A stretch of 64,000 bases of DNA from Actinomyces oris (lineage in GTDB: Bacteria > Actinomycetota > Actinomycetes > Actinomycetales > Actinomycetaceae), in contig NZ_MSGO01000001.1 of NCBI RefSeq assembly GCF_001929375.1, forward strand, positions 1 to 64,000, given 5' to 3'. The translations under genes were made by a program, and so were the position numbers. The notes beneath the pieces were generated by a model. It was not told the origin of the DNA. It searched no databases and saw only the letters and a program-made list of their open reading frames with translations. Below, in pieces: positions 36,396 through 45,574 of the stretch. How positions within the stretch are numbered: position 1 is the stretch's first letter; each line of letters opens with the position of its first letter.

Positions 36396-38978
36396 TCACT
36401 CGGTGGCGATGGCGTCCAGGACGGGAATCCGGGAGGCGCGCAGCGCCGGCCACAGGGCCGCGATGACGCCGACCACCACGGAGAGCACGAGCATGCCCAC
36501 CATCTGGCCCCAGGGGATGCTCAGGCTCGTCAGCCCCCGATCCTCCAGGACCTCCTTGAGGGCGGAGGCCAGGACCACCCCGGTCGCCCCGCCCAGCACG
36601 GTGCCGTACAGGGAGGTGAGGACCGACTCGGTGATGATCTCCCCGGACAGCTGGGCCTTGCCCAGGCCGACGGCGCGCATGAGCCCGATCTCCCGGGTGC
36701 GCTCGGAGACCGAGAGCACCAGGGTGTTGACGATGCCCAGGATGGCGATGGCGATACTCAGACCCAGCAGGCCGTAGAGGACGGCGAGCATCTGGTTGAT
36801 CTGCTGGCCGACCTGGTCGGAGATCTCGTCGGCGTCGCGTACCGCGTACTGGTAGGTGTCGGCCACGATGTCGCGGGCCTTGTTCCGTACCGTGTCGAGG
36901 TCGGTGCCCTCGTCGAGGGTCAGGAGCATGCCCATCGGCGAGTCCAGGACGTGGGTCGGGTCCGTGCTGGTGCCCGGTGAGTTCCAGGAGCCCACCGCCG
37001 CCGCCACCTCGGGGGCGACGTAGTAGTTGCCGCTGGTTCCCTTCGGGTCGACGACGGCGCCGACCGTGGCCTCAACCGACCCGTTGGGGCCGGTGATGGA
37101 GACCTTGTCCCCCAGCTTGAGGCCCTCGTCCTTCTTCGCGGCCACGTGGGTGGCGTCCAGGTCCTTCATGGACCCGGCGGTCGTGGAGACGTCGTAGGCC
37201 TTGGAGTAGGTGCCGGGCTCGACGACGATGACGGTGGCGGTGGGGTTCTGGGTGCCGTCGGGCTTGGTGACGGCGTCGGCGTAGAGGGAGTAGGAGGAGG
37301 TCTCCTTGACCCCGTCGATCGCGGCGATCTTCTTGGCCTTGTCGGCTGACAGCCGGGTGCTCAGGCTGCCGACGGTGGCGGGCTGGACCACGAGGTCGGC
37401 CTTGAGGGACTTGTCGATCTCGTCGGCGGTCGAGGCCTGGAAGGAGGCGGCCAGCGTGGCGCCGGCGCACACCAGGGCCATGCCCACCATGAGGGCGCCG
37501 GAGGTGTTGGCCGTGCGGCGCGGGTTGTGGACGATGTTGCGCACCGCCAGGCGCCCGGCGGGCCGCAGCAGCCGGAAGGGCAGACCCAGCACGGCCACCA
37601 CCGGGCGGGCCAGGGTCGGGGAGACGATGAGCAGTCCCAGGACCGTGCCGCCCGCGCCCAGCCCCATGATGAGGCCGCGCTGCGCCAGGTCCGCGTTCAC
37701 CCACGCGGCGGCGATCGCGGCCGCTCCGGCCGCCAGCAGCAGCCCGCCCAGGATCGTGCGCAGCACCAGGGACTTCTCCCGGGAGCCCGACACACCGCGC
37801 ATGGCCTCGACCGGGTGGGTCAGGGCGGCCTCCCGCGCCGGCAGCAGGGCGCCGACGACGGTGACGGCCAGCCCCACCGTCAGTGATACCGCGATGATCC
37901 GCCCGCTCAGGCCTGTGCCCTCCAGCAGTGGCATGCCTGCGGCGTCGAGCATCGCGGACAGTCCGGCCAGCAGCCCCGCGCCCGCGGCCACGCCCAGGGC
38001 GGAGCCGACGACGCCGATGACGACCGCCTGCAGGAACACCACGCCGAACACCGAGGCGGGCGAGGCCCCGACCGCCCGCAGGAGGGCGAACTCCTTGACC
38101 CGCTGACGCACGCTCATCGCGAAGGAGTTCATGATGATGAAGGAGCCCACGAACATGGCGACGACGACGAAGACCAGCAGGAAGACCTGGACGAAGCCCA
38201 GCTGCTCCTCAATGGTCTTGTTCTGCTCCTTGATGACCTCGGCCCGGGTCTGGACCCGCGCGCCGTCGGGAAGGACCTTGGCGATCTCGGACTTGACCGT
38301 CTCCACCGAGGCGCCCTGAGCGACATCGACGGAGATGATCGTCACCTTCCCGTCCGGGGCGGCGATGGGCATGAGCCAGTTCGGATCCACCCCCACGACC
38401 GTCGCGCTGGCCATGGACGACTCGTAGTGGAACTCGCCGACCACGGTGACCTCGCTGGGCGATCCCTGCACCACGATGTGCGTCTTGTCCCCGACCTTGA
38501 GGCCGGAGGTCTTCAGGGCCCCGGACTCCAGGGTGATCTCACCGGCGCCTTGAGGCTTGCGGCCCTGGACCCAGGTCAGGCCCTTCTCGTTGTCATACAG
38601 CGGTATGAAGAGCGTGGGGGCGCCGGTGGTGGTCACCGGGGCGTCGTTGGCGCCCACGAGGACCCCGACCATCTGGGCGCCGGGGTTGGCTGCCTCGACG
38701 CCGTCGATCCGCTTGATCTTCTCGGTCAGGGCGCTGTCGATGGGCTGGGTCGGCAGGGACTTCGACGAGCCGTTGTTGCCGTTGCCGGCGATCTTGGGGC
38801 CCTGGACGTACAGGTCGGAGGTGACGGTGGAGGACAGCAGCTTGGAGAAGGTCTCCGACATGGAGGCTCGCAGGGCGAGCGTGCCCGACAGGAACGCCAC
38901 CCCGAGCATGACGGCGAAGGTGGTCAGGAAGAACTGTTTGGCGTGGGCGCGTACGGAGCGCCAGGCGACTCGTCTCAC
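36396..38978 (-). CDS. ABC transporter permease, FtsX/MacB type
   Basis: The product is 860 residues with the duplicated FtsX layout. It has an N-terminal helix, a large external domain (about 45-255), three helices beginning near FVVVAMFVGSFIIMNSFAM, a linker helix, a second external domain (about 510-710), and three final helices after GLLGLSIAIAILGIVN. The QR.REFALLRA(V/I)G-like cytoplasmic loop appears as QRVKEFALLRAVGAS and again as ERTREIGLMRAVGLG, both diagnostic. Together with the upstream ATPase, three bases away, it forms a lipoprotein- or peptide-handling ABC system that does not move substrate through a classical channel. Confidence 0.93.
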   Translation of the reverse strand: MRRVAWRSVRAHAKQFFLTTFAVMLGVAFLSGTLALRASMSETFSKLLSSTVTSDLYVQGPKIAGNGNNGSSKSLPTQPIDSALTEKIKRIDGVEAANPGAQMVGVLVGANDAPVTTTGAPTLFIPLYDNEKGLTWVQGRKPQGAGEITLESGALKTSGLKVGDKTHIVVQGSPSEVTVVGEFHYESSMASATVVGVDPNWLMPIAAPDGKVTIISVDVAQGASVETVKSEIAKVLPDGARVQTRAEVIKEQNKTIEEQLGFVQVFLLVFVVVAMFVGSFIIMNSFAMSVRQRVKEFALLRAVGASPASVFGVVFLQAVVIGVVGSALGVAAGAGLLAGLSAMLDAAGMPLLEGTGLSGRIIAVSLTVGLAVTVVGALLPAREAALTHPVEAMRGVSGSREKSLVLRTILGGLLLAAGAAAIAAAWVNADLAQRGLIMGLGAGGTVLGLLIVSPTLARPVVAVLGLPFRLLRPAGRLAVRNIVHNPRRTANTSGALMVGMALVCAGATLAASFQASTADEIDKSLKADLVVQPATVGSLSTRLSADKAKKIAAIDGVKETSSYSLYADAVTKPDGTQNPTATVIVVEPGTYSKAYDVSTTAGSMKDLDATHVAAKKDEGLKLGDKVSITGPNGSVEATVGAVVDPKGTSGNYYVAPEVAAAVGSWNSPGTSTDPTHVLDSPMGMLLTLDEGTDLDTVRNKARDIVADTYQYAVRDADEISDQVGQQINQMLAVLYGLLGLSIAIAILGIVNTLVLSVSERTREIGLMRAVGLGKAQLSGEIITESVLTSLYGTVLGGATGVVLASALKEVLEDRGLTSLSIPWGQMVGMLVLSVVVGVIAALWPALRASRIPVLDAIATE

Positions 38979-38981
38979 GGC

Positions 38982-39821
38982 TCAGGCCCCCTCGGCGGCC
39001 TGGTCGGGGTGTGGGGCACTGGCTGCGGGGGCTGGCTCGGTCTCGCTCAGCTCGCGCAGGGCGTCCAGGACCCGGTCGCGGTCGGGCTCGTCCAGCTGGG
39101 CGACGACGCGGCCGTCGCGCAGGAAGACAATGGTGTCGGCCCAGGCGGCCGCCTCCGGCTCGTGAGTCACCATGACCACCGACTGCCCCAGGTCGTCGAC
39201 GCTGCGGCGCAGGATCTCCAGGACCTGGTCGGTGGAGACGGAGTCCAGGTTCCCGGTGGGCTCATCGGCGAAGACGACCGCCGGCTCGCCCACGAGCGCC
39301 CGGGCGCAGGCCACGCGCTGGACCTGGCCGCCGGAGAGCTCGGCAGGCCGGTGGGACAGGCGTTCCCTGAGACCGACGGCGTCGATCACCTGGTCGAAGC
39401 GCTGCGGGTTGACCTTCTTACGGGCGATATCCAGGGGCAGGGTGATGTTCTCCGCCGCCGTGAGGGTGGGGACCAGGTTGAAGGACTGGAAGATGAAGCC
39501 GATGCGCTCGCGGCGCAGGCGGGTGAGGCGACGCTGACTCATGGAGGAGACCATGTCGCCGTCGAGCATGATCTCCCCGGAGGTGATCGAGTCCAGGCCG
39601 GCCAGGCAGTGCATGAGTGTGGACTTGCCGGAGCCGGACGGCCCCATGATGGCGGTGAAACGGGCTCGGGCGATGTCGACGTTGACGGAGTCGAGTGCTA
39701 TGACGGCTCCCGATCCACGGCCGTAGATCTTGGAGAGGTTGCGTGCGGAGACCACGGGGTCATCCACCGGATGGTGAGGTGTGAGGACGGAGGATGCGGC
39801 GACGGGGGCGGAGCTACTCAT
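38982..39821 (-). CDS. ABC transporter ATP-binding protein, MacB/LolD type
   Basis: The product is 279 residues. Walker A is GPSGSGKST, the signature LSGGQVQRVACARAL, Walker B VVFADEPTGNLD, and the switch His sits in VMVTHEPEAAAW; all are intact. The EPTGNLDS extension and GLDSITSGEI are typical of ATPases that pair with FtsX-like permeases, and that permease is the next gene, three bases on. The N-terminal 25 residues and the Pro/Ala-rich tail are variable. It is divergent from the acidic repeat protein gene. Confidence 0.95.
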   Translation of the reverse strand: MSSSAPVAASSVLTPHHPVDDPVVSARNLSKIYGRGSGAVIALDSVNVDIARARFTAIMGPSGSGKSTLMHCLAGLDSITSGEIMLDGDMVSSMSQRRLTRLRRERIGFIFQSFNLVPTLTAAENITLPLDIARKKVNPQRFDQVIDAVGLRERLSHRPAELSGGQVQRVACARALVGEPAVVFADEPTGNLDSVSTDQVLEILRRSVDDLGQSVVMVTHEPEAAAWADTIVFLRDGRVVAQLDEPDRDRVLDALRELSETEPAPAASAPHPDQAAEGA

Positions 39822-39965
39822 AGGTTCAGTCTGACAGTGGTATGGGGCACGCGAATCCTCCTGGCGGAGGACAGGTCCCCTGAGCGTGTGGAGGCCCGAC
39901 CCTGACCCAAGGTCGGGGACATCCCTGAGACGAGGGTGGACGGGGGCGCATGGAGGATTCGGGTG

Positions 39966-39994
39966 TTGGACGCGGCTGAATCCGTTTTCATACT
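39966..39994 (+). promoter_or_regulatory. Candidate promoter for the 999-residue acidic repeat protein
   Basis: TTGGAC at 39966-39971 and CATACT at 39989-39994 are separated by exactly 17 bases, in the only AT-rich patch of the divergent gap. It would give a leader of about 110 bases before ATG 40114. Confidence 0.5.
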
Positions 39995-40113
39995 TTTCAA
40001 GCGATTCGTGACTACCATCGGGGATGATCGGAGCCTGGTGAAGGACCCAGGATGGGTTGGCGACGAGTCCGATCAGTCGAGGTCACCCATACGTTCTCCC
40101 GGAAAGGCTCTGA

Positions 40114-43113
40114 ATGGACCCGGTTCAGCTCATGATGGCGGCGCACCAGGCCGATGCGGCGGTCGCCGCTCAGACTCCGGACCAGGCCCTGCAGGCCGCG
40201 ATCGCGCAGAGCCGGCCAGACCTGTGGGGGCCGCTGTCGACCAACCCCGCGACCTATCCCGACCTGCTCGGCTGGCTGGCCAGTACCGAGAACGCCGAGG
40301 TTCTGGCCAACCTTCGGGCGCGCGGCTACCTGACCGACGACGCGGCGCCCGATGCCGCTGACGCTGTGGGCACGGTGGGGGCTGCGGGCGGCGAGCCCAC
40401 CGTGGTTCCCGCTCTCGCTCAGGAGAGCCCGGAGCCGGCTGAGCCGGCTGAAGACGGCGGCACGCTGGCGGAGGAGGACGAGGCCGCTGATGAGTCCGAG
40501 CCGGCCGAGAAGAGTGGCTCGGAGCCCTCGGATGCCGCCGGTGAGGGGAGTGCTGAGCCCGCTGATGCGGCTGAGGATGCCGCCGATGAGGCCGTGGATG
40601 CCGATGACTCTGGCGAGGCCGATGGTGAGTCGGGGACGGAGGAGCCCATTGAGGACTCCGAGGACACCGAAGCGGTTGAGGGGGTGCGAGGCCCGGAGTC
40701 TGCGGACTCCTCAGCTGAGGCTGCCACCGATCCCGATGCGGAGACCGCAGCCGACGAGGCTCAGGAGTCGGGGACCGATGAGCCTGATGATGAAGCCGAG
40801 GGTGGTGTCGAGGACGCCGCCGCCGACGAGGACGCCGCCGCCGATGAGGGCGTGGATGCCGACGACTCTGGCGAGGCCGGTGACGAGCAGGAGACAGAGG
40901 AGTCCACCGAGGAAGCCGGGGGCGCTGAGGACGACGAGGCTGAGAGCCAGGCTTCGGAGGACCAGCACGCCGAGGACGCCGCGGCCGATGAGCGTGGCGT
41001 TGAGTCCGCTGATGCGGCTGAGGACGCCGCCGCCGATGAGGGCGTGGATGCCGACGACTCTGGCGAGGCCGGTGGTGAGTCGGGGACGGAGGAGCCCCTT
41101 GAGGACTCCGAGGTCACCGAAGCGGTTGAGGGGGTGCGAGGCCCGGAGTCTGCGGACTCCTCGGCTGAGGCTGCCACCGATCCCGATGCGCAGGACGCCG
41201 CCGACGAGGCCCAGGAGTCGGGGACCGATGAGCCTGATGACAAGGCTGAGGATGGCGTTGAGGAAGCCGGGGGCGCTGAGGACGACGAGGCTGAGAACCA
41301 GACCTCGGAGGACCAGCACGCCGAGGGCACCGATGACGACTCTGGCGAGGCCGGTGGTGAGTCGGGGACGGAGGAGCCCATTGAGGACTCCGAGGACACC
41401 GAAGCGGTTGAGGGGGTGCGAGGCCCGGAGTCTGCGGACTCCTCAGCTGAGGCTGCCACTGAGCCCGATGCGGAGACCGCTGCCGACGAGGCTCAGGAGT
41501 CGGGGACTGATGAGCCTGATGATGAAGCCTCGGATAGCGTCGAGGACGCCGCGGCCGACGAGGCCGTGGGCGCCGATGACGACTCTGGCGAGTCTGACGG
41601 TGAGGGGAGTGCCGAGGGCGCTGACGCGGCCGAGGACGCGCAGGTCACGGAGTCGGCGGCTGTCACCGATCCCGACGCAGAGCCGGAAGCCGCTGAGGAC
41701 GCCGCCGACGAGTCGGCTGAGGAAGCCGTCGACAACGCCCCGGCCGTCCTCGCCCCCGCATCGCAGTGGCACGAGGTCGACTCGGCTGACACGACTGACT
41801 TCACGGCCGCAGCTCAGGCCGCAGCCCAGTCCGTGGCTGCGGCCACCGGCTGGGCAGCGGGCTCGGCAGCTCCCGCCGCGGGCTCGGCCGAGTCAGTGGC
41901 CCTCCCCGTGCCCCCGCCCCCGTCGGCCGAGGACATCGCCGCCTGGGCCGAGACCCCCAGCGGAGCGCCGTCGGGCTTCTCCGCCGCTCAACCGGCCGTG
42001 GAGCTGGACATGTTCGGCCCCCAGATGATGGCCCAGATGCCACCTCCTCAGCGGAATCAGCCGTCGACATCCAGCACCGGGCGCCTGGTCGCGATCATCG
42101 TGGTCCTCCTGCTGGTCATCGTCGGCGGAGGCGGTCTGTGGGCCGGCAACTACTTCGCCCACAAGGGCAAGGGCGACGACTCCTCCGACACCTCCCAGGA
42201 CAAGGCCGACAGCAACAGCGACAAGGATGGCAAGCAGAACGGCCAGGTCGACGCCGCGGCCACGTCGACCGCGTCAGCCCTACCCTCGGGCTCGGTCAAG
42301 GCCTGCTCCAGCATGCCGACCTTCACAATCACCTCGGTGGAGGACGGCCAGGGCGAGCTCAAGGTCCAGGGCACCATGACGACCTCCTGCGCCGAGGGCG
42401 ACTTCCTGGCCGGATCATCCAGCCAGGTCCTCGTCTACAGCTCCACCAGCCCCACCGGCGGAGCCGACATCGACCACCTCGTGGCCTCGGGAACCTTCGA
42501 CCTCTCCAGCGACCCGCTCATCATCCCCAACGGCGGACGGACCGTGACGCTGCGCTTCGGCGAGGAGCACTACTTCCGCACCGCCAAGGACCTCGACCTC
42601 AATGGACTGTCGGTCAGGCCCACCTTCGACCGCGGCACCTCAACCAGCGCCACCGCGAAGAGCTCGACGAACTCCCCGATGACCATCGCCTCCTCAACGA
42701 GCTCCAACGCCAACCAGGAGGCGCAGGACGAGCAGGCCGCCGGGGACGCCATCCAGTGGCAGATCAAGCACGACTACCCCATCGTCATGAACAACATGCG
42801 GGGCAAGTGGACCCCGCAGCTGTCCTCCAAGAAGGTCGGCCTGGTGGCCGACGGGCAGACCTGGACCAATCGCTCAATCCTCGCCGAGTACCTCAGGACA
42901 CGGCAGTCCAACCCCAATGCCGTCATCATCGACACCAGTCAATGGCCGGTCTACGACGTCAGCGGCTGGTGGGTGACCCTGCAGGGTGAGCGCTTCAATG
43001 AAGCCGACCAGGCCAACGCCTGGTGCGACGCCCAGGGCTACGACTCCGAACACTGCCTGGCCAAGCGCATCGAGTCCAACGGAACATCGCAGGGCACCAC
43101 CAAGCTCCGCTGA
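40114..43113 (+). CDS. Variant leucine-rich-repeat protein with acidic repeats, one membrane helix and external domain
   Basis: The product is 999 residues. The N-terminal 75 (LWGPLSTNPATYPDLLGWLAS) match the variant leucine-rich repeat module of actinobacterial membrane proteins. Then about 500 residues are almost pure Asp, Glu, Ala, Gly, Ser and Thr and include three 66-residue repeats. A single helix (about 657-675, LVAIIVVLLLVIVGGGGLW) follows, then an external region with a Ser/Thr spacer and a C-terminal segment (WWVTLQGERFNEADQANAWC) that resembles a SPOR-like peptidoglycan-binding fold. Orientation is therefore acidic part inside, C-terminus outside. The role is unknown; a link between cytoplasm and wall is possible. 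Confidence 0.8.
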   Translation: MDPVQLMMAAHQADAAVAAQTPDQALQAAIAQSRPDLWGPLSTNPATYPDLLGWLASTENAEVLANLRARGYLTDDAAPDAADAVGTVGAAGGEPTVVPALAQESPEPAEPAEDGGTLAEEDEAADESEPAEKSGSEPSDAAGEGSAEPADAAEDAADEAVDADDSGEADGESGTEEPIEDSEDTEAVEGVRGPESADSSAEAATDPDAETAADEAQESGTDEPDDEAEGGVEDAAADEDAAADEGVDADDSGEAGDEQETEESTEEAGGAEDDEAESQASEDQHAEDAAADERGVESADAAEDAAADEGVDADDSGEAGGESGTEEPLEDSEVTEAVEGVRGPESADSSAEAATDPDAQDAADEAQESGTDEPDDKAEDGVEEAGGAEDDEAENQTSEDQHAEGTDDDSGEAGGESGTEEPIEDSEDTEAVEGVRGPESADSSAEAATEPDAETAADEAQESGTDEPDDEASDSVEDAAADEAVGADDDSGESDGEGSAEGADAAEDAQVTESAAVTDPDAEPEAAEDAADESAEEAVDNAPAVLAPASQWHEVDSADTTDFTAAAQAAAQSVAAATGWAAGSAAPAAGSAESVALPVPPPPSAEDIAAWAETPSGAPSGFSAAQPAVELDMFGPQMMAQMPPPQRNQPSTSSTGRLVAIIVVLLLVIVGGGGLWAGNYFAHKGKGDDSSDTSQDKADSNSDKDGKQNGQVDAAATSTASALPSGSVKACSSMPTFTITSVEDGQGELKVQGTMTTSCAEGDFLAGSSSQVLVYSSTSPTGGADIDHLVASGTFDLSSDPLIIPNGGRTVTLRFGEEHYFRTAKDLDLNGLSVRPTFDRGTSTSATAKSSTNSPMTIASSTSSNANQEAQDEQAAGDAIQWQIKHDYPIVMNNMRGKWTPQLSSKKVGLVADGQTWTNRSILAEYLRTRQSNPNAVIIDTSQWPVYDVSGWWVTLQGERFNEADQANAWCDAQGYDSEHCLAKRIESNGTSQGTTKLR
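40603..41532 (+). repeat. Three copies of a 198-bp coding repeat
   Basis: Copies at 40603-40800, 41053-41250 and 41335-41532, all exactly 198 bp (66 codons) and highly similar, encoding GESGTEEP(I/L)EDSE and GVRGPESADSSAEAAT. A second unit encoding EAGGAEDDEAE occurs at about 40912 and 41263. Length multiples of three preserve the frame. Confidence 0.85.
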
Positions 43114-43141
43114 GACGTGAGCCGGATCGCCTGAGAACCTG

Positions 43142-43180
43142 ATCGGCCCGCCTTGAGCCACTGGCTCAAGGCGGGCCGAT
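43142..43180. terminator. Bidirectional terminator between convergent genes
   Basis: Nineteen bases each side of one central C: the arm ATCGGCCCGCCTTGAGCCA (43142-43160) is mirrored at 43162-43180. It lies between the stops at 43113 and 43198. Confidence 0.85.
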
Positions 43181-43197
43181 GCGCATCTCGGCGCGCT

Positions 43198-44517
43198 TCA
43201 GGACTGCAGGTTCTTCTTCAGGTTCAGCACCCGCGTGGCCGACTCGTCCACCCGCGCCGCGAAGGCCGGGTCGGCCTGGGCGGCGGCGATCAGGGCCTTG
43301 ACCATGTCCGCGGCCACCGTCGGGTCCGCCGAGGCCAGCACGAGGTCGCAACCGGCCCGGATCGCCCGCACGGCCCGATCGCCCGCGCCCACGTCCTGGA
43401 CCTGGACGGCGGCGGAGACGTCGTCGGTGATGACCACCCCGGAGAAGCCCATCTCCGTGCGCAGCATGTCGGTGACGATCGTCGAGGAGAAGACCGCCGG
43501 CGCCGAAGGATCGATGAGCGAGTACGTCGCCGAGGAGACCATGATGACCTGCGCGCCGGCGGCGATGGCGTTGGCGAAGACGCCGACGGCGGCGTCGGGC
43601 AGGCGGCTCGTGGTGGCGTCGACGACACCCGCGGAGGTGTCCGTGTTGTCCTTCACCCGCCCCAGTCCCGGGAAGTGCTTGTAGGTGGGGATGACCTTCG
43701 ATGCCTGCATCCCCTCGGCGAAGGCGCCGGCCTGGGAGGAGACGGTGGCGGCGTCGTGGCCGTACTCCCGCCCCCAGCGGCCGATGGGGTCGTTGGAGGC
43801 CGGCCGGGAGATGTCGACCAGGTCGGCCACCGGGGCCAGGTTCATGTTGACGCCGACGTCGGCCAGCTCCTTGCCCCAGGTGCGTGCCGCGGCCACCAGC
43901 TGCTCGCGCGGCTGGGCCGACTGATCCATCGCCGAGGGGATGTCGGAGAAGCCCGCGCCGGACAGGACCTGGACCTCACCGCCCTCCTGGTCAGTGGCCA
44001 CGAGCATCGGGGCGGCGTGGGTCGTGCCCGGGCCGACCTTGCCGGTGAAGGAGGCGATGACCTTCTGGGTCGCCTGGCTGCCCGCCGTGGTGCGGCCGGC
44101 GATGAAGATGTTGCCGACGTGGTGGGTGTCGACGGCCTGGCTGGAGGACTGCTTGGGGGCGGCGGCGTCCACCCCGACCATGATGAGCTGGCCGACCTTC
44201 TCCTCCAGGCTCCAACCCGCCAGCGCTCCGTCGGTGGCCGTCGCGGTGGTCGACGGCGCCGCGCTCGCGGCCGCGGTGGGCGAGGGGGAGGCGCTCGACG
44301 GAGCCGGTTCCGGGGTCTTGGGCTGCGCGCTGGGCGAGGAGCCGCCGGTCGACGAGGAGCCGGGGATCAGGGAGCATCCCGCCAGGGAGCCGGCGCCCAG
44401 GAGGGCCGCCAGGAGCACTGGTCGCCGGCTCACGTGATGCGGCGGGAGCCGGCTGGGAACAGCGGGGGCGGAAGGCTTCCCTGCGCTCGGAGTGTCAGGC
44501 CGATGACGGTCGTTCAT
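43198..44517 (-). CDS. Glycoside hydrolase family 3 lipoprotein (beta-N-acetylglucosaminidase-like)
   Basis: The product is 439 residues. It has a twin-arginine-like SRRPVLLAALLGAG leader with lipobox LAGC (Cys48), so Tat export and lipid anchoring are plausible. A Ser/Pro-rich tether follows, then the GH3 barrel. KHFPGLGRVKDNTD matches the NagZ motif KHFPGHG with His changed to Leu, and GVVITDDVSAA holds the predicted Asp nucleophile. The likely role is trimming wall or host N-acetylglucosamine. ATG 44517 was chosen; GTG 44526 is possible. Confidence 0.88.
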   Translation of the reverse strand: MNDRHRPDTPSAGKPSAPAVPSRLPPHHVSRRPVLLAALLGAGSLAGCSLIPGSSSTGGSSPSAQPKTPEPAPSSASPSPTAAASAAPSTTATATDGALAGWSLEEKVGQLIMVGVDAAAPKQSSSQAVDTHHVGNIFIAGRTTAGSQATQKVIASFTGKVGPGTTHAAPMLVATDQEGGEVQVLSGAGFSDIPSAMDQSAQPREQLVAAARTWGKELADVGVNMNLAPVADLVDISRPASNDPIGRWGREYGHDAATVSSQAGAFAEGMQASKVIPTYKHFPGLGRVKDNTDTSAGVVDATTSRLPDAAVGVFANAIAAGAQVIMVSSATYSLIDPSAPAVFSSTIVTDMLRTEMGFSGVVITDDVSAAVQVQDVGAGDRAVRAIRAGCDLVLASADPTVAADMVKALIAAAQADPAFAARVDESATRVLNLKKNLQS

Positions 44518-44595
44518 GCCGGCCACACTAAGGCAGGTCCCTGGGTGCGTGCGAGGTCAGGACTCTGACGGCCTGTTGTCGCACTGCTCCCGGTG

Positions 44596-45027
44596 CTACT
44601 CCCAGCCCAGCTCGTGGAGGCGCTCGTCGGGGATGCCGAAGTGGTGGGCCACCTCGTGGATGACGGTCACGATGATCTCCTCCTCCAGCTCCTCGCGGCT
44701 GGGGCACCAGCGCTCCAAGGGCCCACGGAAGATGAGGATGCGGTCGGGCAGCACCATGGACCAGCCCTCGTCGCGCTCGGTCAGGGGGACGCCGTCGTAC
44801 AGCCCCAGAAGTGTGGGCAGGCCGGAGTCGTCATAGTCCTCCTCGGTGAGCATCTCCGGGTCGGGCTCGTCCTGGACGAGGACGACGACGTTTTCCATCA
44901 CCTCGGCCAGGTCGACGGGGATCCGGTCGAGGGCGTCGCCGACGACGTCCTCGAACTCCTGCTGCGACATCCTCGCCGGCTGCGGTTGCCGGGCGCGGTC
45001 CGGCTCCCGGTGGTGCTCGTGGCTCAC
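44596..45027 (-). CDS. Small zincin-like metallopeptidase family protein
   Basis: The product is 143 residues. The metal motif HEVAHHFGIPDERLHELG near the C-terminus gives HExxH plus a downstream Asp/His ligand, as in the minimal metallopeptidase family that is widespread in actinobacteria (formerly DUF1025). No signal peptide is present, so it is cytoplasmic. The substrate is unknown for the family. It lies 78 bases upstream of the GH3 gene in the same direction and may share its transcript. Confidence 0.88.
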   Translation of the reverse strand: MSHEHHREPDRARQPQPARMSQQEFEDVVGDALDRIPVDLAEVMENVVVLVQDEPDPEMLTEEDYDDSGLPTLLGLYDGVPLTERDEGWSMVLPDRILIFRGPLERWCPSREELEEEIIVTVIHEVAHHFGIPDERLHELGWE

Positions 45028-45194
45028 GAGCTCAGCCTGCCAGACCGCCAGGCTCCGGCTCGGTAGGCCTCGCGGGCCGGAATCCCGCCGAAGACCGAGC
45101 GGTGAGGAGGGTCACGCTCCTGGGATTTGCGCTGCGGAAGACTGTCCCCTTAGTGTTCATCCCGGTTCGAGGCGCGACGACGTCGAGGCCCCTG

Positions 45195-45267
45195 GCCCCC
45201 ATCGTCTAGCGGCCCAGGACCCCGCCCTTTCACGGCGGTAGCACGGGTTCGAATCCCGTTGGGGGTA
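45195..45267 (+). tRNA. tRNA-Glu (TTC)
   Basis: A 73-base cloverleaf: acceptor GCCCCCA with TGGGGGT, anticodon stem CCGCC/GGCGG holding loop CTTTCAC (anticodon TTC), T-arm GGGTTCGAATCCC, discriminator A. CCA is not encoded. First of three clustered tRNA genes. Confidence 0.95.
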
Positions 45268-45305
45268 CGGATTCGCACAAGTGAATAACACAGTGAATTC
45301 ACACT

Positions 45306-45379
45306 GGCCTCGTGGCGCAGTTGGTTAGCGCGCCGCCCTGTCACGGCGGAGGTCGCGGGTTCAAGTCCCGTCGAGGTCG
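45306..45379 (+). tRNA. tRNA-Asp (GTC)
   Basis: A 74-base cloverleaf: acceptor GGCCTCG with CGAGGTC, anticodon loop CTGTCAC in stem CCGCC/GGCGG (anticodon GTC), T-arm GGGTTCAAGTCCC, discriminator G. CCA is not encoded. Confidence 0.95.
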
Positions 45380-45426
45380 CGGAAAGGTCGGTCCGATCAG
45401 AAATGGTCGGGCCGATTCCATCCCAA

Positions 45427-45499
45427 GGCTCTGTAGCTCAGTTGGTAGAGCGTTCGACTGAAAATCGAAAGGTCACCGGATCGACGCCGGTCGGAGCCA
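45427..45499 (+). tRNA. tRNA-Phe (GAA)
   Basis: A 73-base cloverleaf: acceptor GGCTCTG with CGGAGCC, D-arm AGCTCAGTTGGTAGAGC, anticodon loop CTGAAAA in stem TTCGA/TCGAA (anticodon GAA), discriminator A. The T-loop reads ATCGACG, a little unusual but pairable. Confidence 0.95.
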
Positions 45500-45505
45500 C
45501 TGCGA

Positions 45506-45536
45506 AAGGCCCGGAACCCACAAGGTTCCGGGCCTT
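45506..45536 (+). terminator. Terminator of the tRNA cluster
   Basis: Perfect 13-bp stem AAGGCCCGGAACC (45506-45518) and GGTTCCGGGCCTT (45524-45536) with a five-base loop, seven bases after tRNA-Phe. It could also serve the convergent membrane-protein gene. Confidence 0.85.
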
Positions 45537-45574
45537 CGCTCATTGCTGGGCGGGTTACCGCCCGGAGCGGGAGG

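Noticed and set aside
40603-41532. Possible CRISPR-like array
   Set aside because: Three 198-bp repeats remain in one coding frame and encode acidic repeats; there are no short repeat/spacer units anywhere in the window.
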